Assembly (NCBI GenBank): GCA_964058845.1
Contig: CAXKVR010000543.1
Coordinates: forward strand, 1 to 22,900
DNA length: 22,900 nucleotides
Source: Carex sylvatica
Lineage: Eukaryota; Streptophyta; Magnoliopsida; Poales; Cyperaceae
Direction: 5' to 3'
Part shown: positions 17,862-22,900 of the stretch, piece by piece
Layout: each line of letters begins with the position of its first letter
Numbering within the stretch: position 1 is the first letter of the stretch
Notes under the pieces: generated by a model
Databases searched by the model: none
What the model was told of the DNA's origin: nothing
The model's input: only the letters and a program-made list of their open reading frames with translations
Position numbers and translations under genes: made by a program

Positions 17862-20077
17862 CTACCAGTGAAAACTATGCATGCCCATTTGAGCTGATGC
17901 CTCAGCATTGTTTCCAAACCGCTTGGGACGTTTTGATTTATTGGTACTGTCAAAAGCACAAGATGTGGGCTCAAAAGTTGTTGCAAAACTCTGTACCATA
18001 TCGCTGAACATTTTTTGAAGGTCTTCCATGCTGTAAACTGGCTCCTGAAATAAGACCCACTTGTCATTAGCTCGTAGTCAGCAAACAAAAAAGTAGAAAA
18101 TTACAAACAGAATATCAGATTTTCTGAAAATGACATCCATGCCCCTCTTATGTAGGGTATATCATATTTTCCCTACTCAACAAAATATATATATATAATT
18201 ATGGTCTACAGCCTTCTCAAATTTTCTACATAGTTCCATTGCTAATCTCTTCTTAATTCTTCATTTGTGACCACAAACAATTCAAAAAGAGTATGGCCTG
18301 TTTTGAAAGGGGATAAGCAATATTTACAGCACTTAATTCTTTTTCTGAAGTACAATCATTTTGACTTAAAAACAGGTTAACATTTTTTAGATTGTATCCT
18401 CAATTTGGTATGGGTGAAAATAGTAATTGATATCTTACAAACATACCATGCGAAATTTTTCTAAGTGGAGGCCCAATTAGAGAATTTGTAATGTACCAGC
18501 TTTAAGCCTAATTGCACATTATAAATAAAACTGATTTGGGCTTGTTCTCAGACTACTGGTTTTGATTCTAAATAAACATGTCACGAATCTGGCTCTCTGT
18601 TTTGTGTAACGAAAGTAAATAAACATGCCACGAATCTGGCTCTGTTTTGTGTAATAAAAGTATGGAGCCCTGATATTAACAAATTTTCTTTTGACAAATA
18701 AACTAGGAAGGACAAAAAAGCATGTAAAAGGGGAAAGACAAAAAATGTTTTTAACTTCAAAATGCATTTAATTACCTCTCTTCTTACATTAGCCATAAGT
18801 GATACCATCTCCTGAATGAAGTCTTGCAAACCCTGCAAATTACAAAATTATTTAACATCCATCATCAATCAATTTTCTTTTCATTTTTTTTTAAAAGAAC
18901 AGACTCCGATTTATAACAAAAGAGAATGCTCACCTCATCTTCCCCTAGATCATCTTGAACCAGGTCAAATAGACCTGCATCGTACATTTCTCTCCTCTTC
19001 TCATCTGATAATACTGCAGTAAATAAAAAAAATACTTTCTTGTAAGTTTGTTTACCTAAAAAACCAAATAAATTTATTACCCCACAAGCCACTACTACAA
19101 GTTGTGTATTGAATAATCTAAATCACCAATATGTAACAACCAACAAAGCATTATATAATCAGTTAATTATTATTGATAAAGGCAGAGCAAGGAACGTCTA
19201 CATATGCTAACCTATCTGTAATCAACTATATCTCATTGGATACATTTGATCAACTCTATATGCACACAAAAATTAAAGCAGACCAATTGGAGTAGAACTA
19301 AGGTGTTCTTAAGCTAACCAAGCCAGCCCCTTTGTGAGCTTAACTAAAAAGCATATCGGATTGACTTCAAACGACCCATCGAAACAGTTGAAACTAAACT
19401 TAAAAATTTGATCAACTCTATATGCACACAAATTATTAGTGATGCATTTATATGTCAAATTTAGAAATTTGACCACCAAACTATTTTTTCATCATTTTTG
19501 ACCACCTAACTTTAAACTAAATTAATTTATGAATTTATAAATTTAACATGTAAACTAATCACTAGTGAAATATATCGATTTCAACAGTTTGGATGCATCG
19601 TTCGAAATCAATTCGATAGGTTTTTGAATTAAGCTCACAAAGGAGCATGCTTAGTGAGCTTAAGAACACCCTAGTTCGACGCGACCAATTGACTTGTAAA
19701 TTTATATTCAGCAATAGCTACCATAGTAGCGAAGGTTGGTTTAATTATTACCTTCATAAGCCTCTTGTACAAGCAGGAATCGGCGCTTAGCTTCCTCCTC
19801 TACAAGCCATGGCACTCTTCCTCTCCTATCCGGATGCCATTTCTGTATTAAAAGTAAAACAAAAAACACCCTGTTAATCAACGATTAACTGAAAGAAGAC
19901 CTATCTAAAGTCTAAACAAAAGAAGAAATAGCAAATTAAAATCTAAATGATTGTACAAACCAGTGCTAGTTTTCGATAGGCTCTGCGAATCTCAGCAGAG
20001 GAGGCACGAGGCGAAACGCCGAGAATACTGTAGAGAGATCTGGGTCTTCCATTGAGCTCCATGTGTTCCATTCCCAT
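17862..20077 (-). CDS. Type III J-domain (DnaJ/HSP40) co-chaperone, 175 aa, 5 exons
   Basis: Exons on the minus strand: 20077-19961, 19842-19752, 19013-18934, 18832-18776, 18044-17862. Phases agree and the total is 528 nt with a TAG stop. The J domain covers about residues 14-84: SLYSILGVSPRASSAEIRRA, then the HPD tripeptide at 42-44 (KWHPDR), then KRRFLLVQEAYE and VLSDEKRREMYDAG. HPD is the motif that stimulates Hsp70 ATPase activity, and all three residues are present. There is no Gly/Phe region or zinc finger, hence type III. The C-terminal part (LQDFIQEMVSLMANVRRE, then YSMEDLQKMFSDMVQSF, then a basic KSKRPKRFG that could be a nuclear signal) matches the plan of small plant J proteins of about 160-180 aa such as Arabidopsis At1g56300/At1g71000, recalled from memory. 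I chose the first ATG; Met-3 or Met-6 are also possible starts. Intron 2 carries a MITE and intron 4 a tandem repeat. Confidence 0.92.
18569..18660 (-). repeat. Tandem duplication (47 + 45 bp) in intron 4 of the J-protein gene
   Basis: Two adjacent units, 18569-18615 and 18616-18660, begin taaataaacatg and contain cacgaatctggctct. They differ by a few substitutions and a 2-base deletion. They lie wholly within the intron. Confidence 0.85.
19244..19432. repeat. 27-bp direct repeat: one copy outside, one inside the intronic MITE
   Basis: atttgatcaactctatatgc and the next seven bases occur at 19244-19270, just outside the left end of the MITE, and again, identically, at 19406-19432 in its middle. 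Confidence 0.9.
19290..19682. mobile_element. MULE-type MITE (393 bp) in intron 2 of the J-protein gene
   Basis: The ends pair as inverted repeats of about 115 bp (left gagtagaactaaggtgttct; right, reversed, gcgtcgaactagggtgttct). The element is flanked by perfect 9-bp direct repeats, gaccaattg, at 19281-19289 and 19683-19691. It has no coding capacity. Nine-base duplications with long terminal repeats indicate a Mutator-like MITE. It does not share terminal sequence with the 3.5-kb MULE in this window. Confidence 0.85.
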
Positions 20078-20181
20078 CGTGCCGATCGATGCTTCTCAGT
20101 TCTCACTGTTTATTTGAAAGGAATTTTTCTACTGGAGGTTGGTCGAGGAACTTAATGAAGCAATCTCTATCAAGGCATGTG

Positions 20182-20189
20182 TATTTATA
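20182..20189 (-). promoter_or_regulatory. TATA box of the J-protein gene
   Basis: On the minus strand this reads TATAAATA, about 105 bases upstream of the ATG at 20077. I see no canonical heat-shock element (alternating GAA/TTC with 2-base spacing) in the next 150 bases upstream, only loose GAA and TTC words. Confidence 0.55.
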
Positions 20190-20801
20190 GTTACTCTGAT
20201 ATGTATCGAAAAGAAAGGGAAAGAAGAGGCGGGAAGCATGTATCTAGAAAAATTTCCGCTTGAGTAATGACTAATGACCGGGAATTTTTCTGTTTCACCC
20301 TTTCAAAATACAGAAATATCTACGTCTTTTGTGCTTTGGTGAAAAAAAATTGTGTTGGTATTTAACTTTTTTATTTTAAAATTTGAACCGATGATTTAAC
20401 TTGCTAAATATGATCTATATAATAATAATAATTATACAATATCAAATTTATATTTGTTATACATTTTTAATATTTCTTGAATAAGAGAAAAATATTGATA
20501 TTGAAATATTCAATTTTCATAAAAGAAACTTTCTTTATGTCCACAAAAGTAGTAAAAAAAAAATTCAAATATAAAATTAGTTGGAAAGAAAACACAATAT
20601 ATAAATTACATCGCGAAATATCTTATTACAACTCACGTTAATTAATTATGTGTACGAGTAATTTATTTTGTTCAGCTGATAGGGGTAGATATATAACTAT
20701 AGATTCTATATGGGTATATGTACGAATTTAGTAGACAAAGGCGGTGGGAAAGATCTTGGGTTCGCGAAGGTTCGAGATTGTGCACCTCGCTACGGTGCTT
20801 C
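20190..20801. other. Intergenic, upstream of the J-protein gene
   Basis: AT-rich with no coding frame. The stretch 20750-20801 contains aaggttcgagattg, which faintly resembles a polymerase III B box, and a small hairpin-like gcacc...ggtgc pair near 20782-20798. Confidence 0.4.
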
Positions 20802-20856
20802 ACCTTTGAATCCATTACCAAGGCAAAAAAAAAAAAAAAAAACCTTTGAATCCATT
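20802..20856 (+). mobile_element. Tiny poly-A insertion with a 15-bp target-site duplication
   Basis: acctttgaatccatt occurs at 20802-20816 and again at 20842-20856. Between them lie accaaggc and a run of A. This is the form of a severely 5'-truncated LINE or SINE copy made by target-primed reverse transcription. Replication slippage or a local duplication could give something similar. Confidence 0.5.
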
Positions 20857-20888
20857 CAAAAGGCGTTTCTATGTCACCGTGTCACAAT

Positions 20889-20912
20889 TTAGAAGTTTCT
20901 TTAAACTTCTAA
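20889..20912. repeat. Perfect 10-bp stem, 4-base loop palindrome
   Basis: ttagaagttt and aaacttctaa flank the loop cttt. It has no U-run after it and is not near a known transcript end, so I do not call it a terminator. Confidence 0.6.
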
Positions 20913-21137
20913 TCGATTAGGGAAGGGAAGATATTTTTGGCGTGGTCCAAATATCCAATGACATCTCTTCTCATCCATATTCTCTTAGTTTTACACATGC
21001 TAAAAATGTTATACTAAATTTTAATTTATATTTTGCAAAAAAAAAAACTGATTTAATGTGGCAAATATATATTTTTCAAAATAATTAATAAGTTTTCTTT
21101 TAGAAAAATACATTTAAATTTTTACGTTGATAAATTT

Positions 21138-21339
21138 GATTATCAACTTGAATCCGTTCACCCTAGCTACCTGAGGTGCAAATGGGGAATATTAACCGTT
21201 CATTTCACTTGGCATGAATCTCAAAGCAGATTCCTTATAACCTCAACTGCTATGGGATTGAATTTGATCTAGATTAGAATTAATTTTGACCGTCCATTTT
21301 TATTAATTGCACCTCCGGAACCTTGGAGGACATCAACTC
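21138..21339. mobile_element. Small MITE with 9-bp target duplication (202 bp)
   Basis: Perfect gataaattt repeats lie at 21129-21137 and 21340-21348. Inside, ctgaggtgcaa near 21172 is mirrored by ttgcacctccgg near 21306, and accgttca by tgaccgtcca. The outer termini pair poorly, so the repeats are degenerate. In copy B of the segment duplication the same place holds gataaagtt once, which fits an empty site. Confidence 0.55.
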
Positions 21340-21764
21340 GATAAATTTATGGATTTCCGTTGGCTTTGAAACTTTTAATTTTAATTTCTAATTCAATGTG
21401 ACAATTTGAATAAATTTTAGACATAAAGATATTTTAAGTTGATTTTTATTAATTTTATGACAGTTGTATTCAATTTCATTTTCTAATGATACTACTATAA
21501 ATTATGTACTTAATAATACTTTCATTAGACATGTTAGTTTACAATTAAGTAAGAGATTTATTAAAAGAAAATTGCTGATACTGTTTCTTTTTACTCCTCT
21601 AGAAGCTTCCCTGCAATAATTAATTGATAGACAGGGTGGGTCCCATTGTACGTGGATGTGCAGATCTATTTGCTGAAATCTATGGATGCTAAGGTGGAAA
21701 ATTTATCCCAATCGGACGGTCACGATTCCTGCGGCCGCGAGATGGTGAGGTCAGATGGAGTGAA

Positions 21765-21955
21765 TTCGTATCCTCTGCATTAACTGAAAAGGGAATCTTT
21801 TGAGTTAATGAATTTTGACCATTCAATATGTTTTAAGATTTGTGCAGACTAAATCCACACTAATATTAAAGGATCCCATATCATAAGGGACTGGATTGAC
21901 TCTGTTTAAAATCAAACGGTTGAGATTTATTAACTCAGAAATGCAGAGGATATGC
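21765..21955. repeat. Inverted-repeat element, probable MITE
   Basis: tatcctctgcatt near 21768 is mirrored by aatgcagaggata near 21940. Further in, gagttaatgaattttgacc is mirrored by ggttgagatttattaactc. I could not identify a target duplication. Confidence 0.5.
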
Positions 21956-22760
21956 GATCAGATTGAGTTCAAGTTCCAACATGCTCCAATAGTGAACTAG
22001 CCGAAATTTTTATTAATACAATTTCTAAAATAAAAAATGCATTAAAATTAAAGAATTTTAAAAATATTAGAACCATCATTCAATCTATAATTTCATTTTT
22101 AGAGGATGACAGATTGAATTGGAGAATTTCTAAAAACTTAAATATTAGTATATTACAGTATATTTTTAGATTTTTTAAAGGTCTCCAATTTAATATGCGC
22201 CTTTTAAAAATGAAACCGTAGATTGAATTGACGATCCGAATATTTTTGGAATTCTTTAGAAAACCTGATTTTTTTTAGTTTACTTTTTTTTTAGAATATG
22301 ATATAAATTAAAATTTCGGATGAACTAATATCTAATGATAGTATTATAATTATGAGGCGTTTTCCATGGACTAAAACTTTAACCAAAATTTGACACATGC
22401 TAAAAACGTTTATAATGTATTTTTTATTCTAATTTCTGTGACATTTTTTTTCAATTTTGAAGATGTAACAAAAATTTCGTAATGAACAACCTTTTTTTTA
22501 AAATTACTTTCTAATTCTCACATTGATAAAGTTATAATTTTTATTCGCTGATTGCTTATTGCTAATTTATTTTGAACTTTTAGTTGTAACTTATAATTCA
22601 ACGTGATTTTTTTGAAGTATGTATTTTTATTTTTTATGACAATTATATTTAATTTAATTTTAATATCATGTACATGTTCTTTCTACTTCTCTAGAAGCTT
22701 CTGCAATTATTAATTGAGAGAGATTGGATCTCCTGTACGGGATTCAAATCTGCTGTTATT

Positions 22761-22900
22761 TTAAAGAGAATAGGAGGATGGTGCTCTCCATTTTTGTCTC
22801 TATCTCTCTTGGAAAAAGGAGGAGAGAGAAAGAAGAGAGAGACAGAGAGGAGAGCAAGAATAACAGGAATTTTGAATAGCAGCAGATCTCATCCCCTGTA
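22761..22900 (+). other. CT/GA-rich tract at the window edge
   Basis: ctctccatttttgtctctat followed by ggagagagaaagaagagaga. Such tracts are common near plant transcription starts, so a gene may begin just beyond the window, but no coding sequence is visible here. Confidence 0.35.

Larger units (their letters stand above)
20994..22760 (+). repeat. Diverged tandem segment duplication (copies A and B)
   Basis: Copy A (about 20994-21640) and copy B (about 22393-22725) share words in the same order: acacatgctaaaaa, then a gttgataaa/cattgataaa stretch, then tttgaa(a)ctttta...attcaa(t/c)gtga, then ttttatgaca(g/a)tt, then ctctagaagctt followed by gcaat(a/t)attaattga. Copy A is longer because at least one MITE is inserted in it. 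Confidence 0.6.

Noticed and set aside
20735..20800. Possible tRNA-derived SINE
   Set aside because: Only a weak B-box-like word is present, there is no convincing A box, and the 15-bp duplication flanks only the poly-A insert and not this stretch.
20889..20912. Stem-loop as a transcription terminator
   Set aside because: Plant protein genes do not end at intrinsic hairpins, and no transcript end is expected here.
22780..22870. GA-rich tract as a coding exon
   Set aside because: It is a simple repeat with no sustained frame and is better explained as promoter or 5' UTR-like sequence.

Overview
The window looks like AT-rich nuclear DNA from a flowering plant, probably a eudicot. Its genes have short exons separated by AT-rich GT-AG introns, the proteins belong to plant families, and the intergenic DNA is full of small inverted-repeat transposons. 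Everything here was read by eye, with no database search. Four host genes can be supported, all on the minus strand.

From left to right: (1) 963-5180 holds an apparently intact eight-exon amino-acid/GABA permease of the BAT1 family (532 aa). (2) 5900-9397 is a 3.5-kb Mutator-like element (MULE) with ~213-bp terminal inverted repeats and a 9-bp target-site duplication carrying one mismatch. It contains two converging, truncated genes: a plant mobile domain (PMD) gene on + and the N-terminal part of a mudrA-type transposase on -, the latter with one in-frame stop. (3) 9407-11491 has no recognisable gene. (4) 11492-11974 is a single-exon gene for a small basic plant protein of unknown function. 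(5) 11975-15517 is non-coding, with a nested palindrome array, a foldback-like repeat and a possible LTR scrap. (6) 15518-16060 is a single-exon gene for a secreted Pro/His/Glu-rich, cell-wall-type protein. (7) 16516-17261 is a Tourist/Harbinger-type MITE with TTA target duplications. (8) 17862-20077 is a five-exon type III J-protein gene (175 aa) whose second intron carries a MULE-type MITE. (9) 20078-22900 is non-coding and contains a diverged duplication, at least one more MITE and a small poly-A insertion.

The genes do not form a pathway; they are independent plant genes that share a strand. The points of most interest are the PMD-carrying MULE, which resembles the two-convergent-gene layout of MuDR with a PMD gene in the second position; a candidate pair of mutually exclusive microexons in the permease gene; and an intronic MITE that contains a perfect 27-bp copy of its own flanking DNA.
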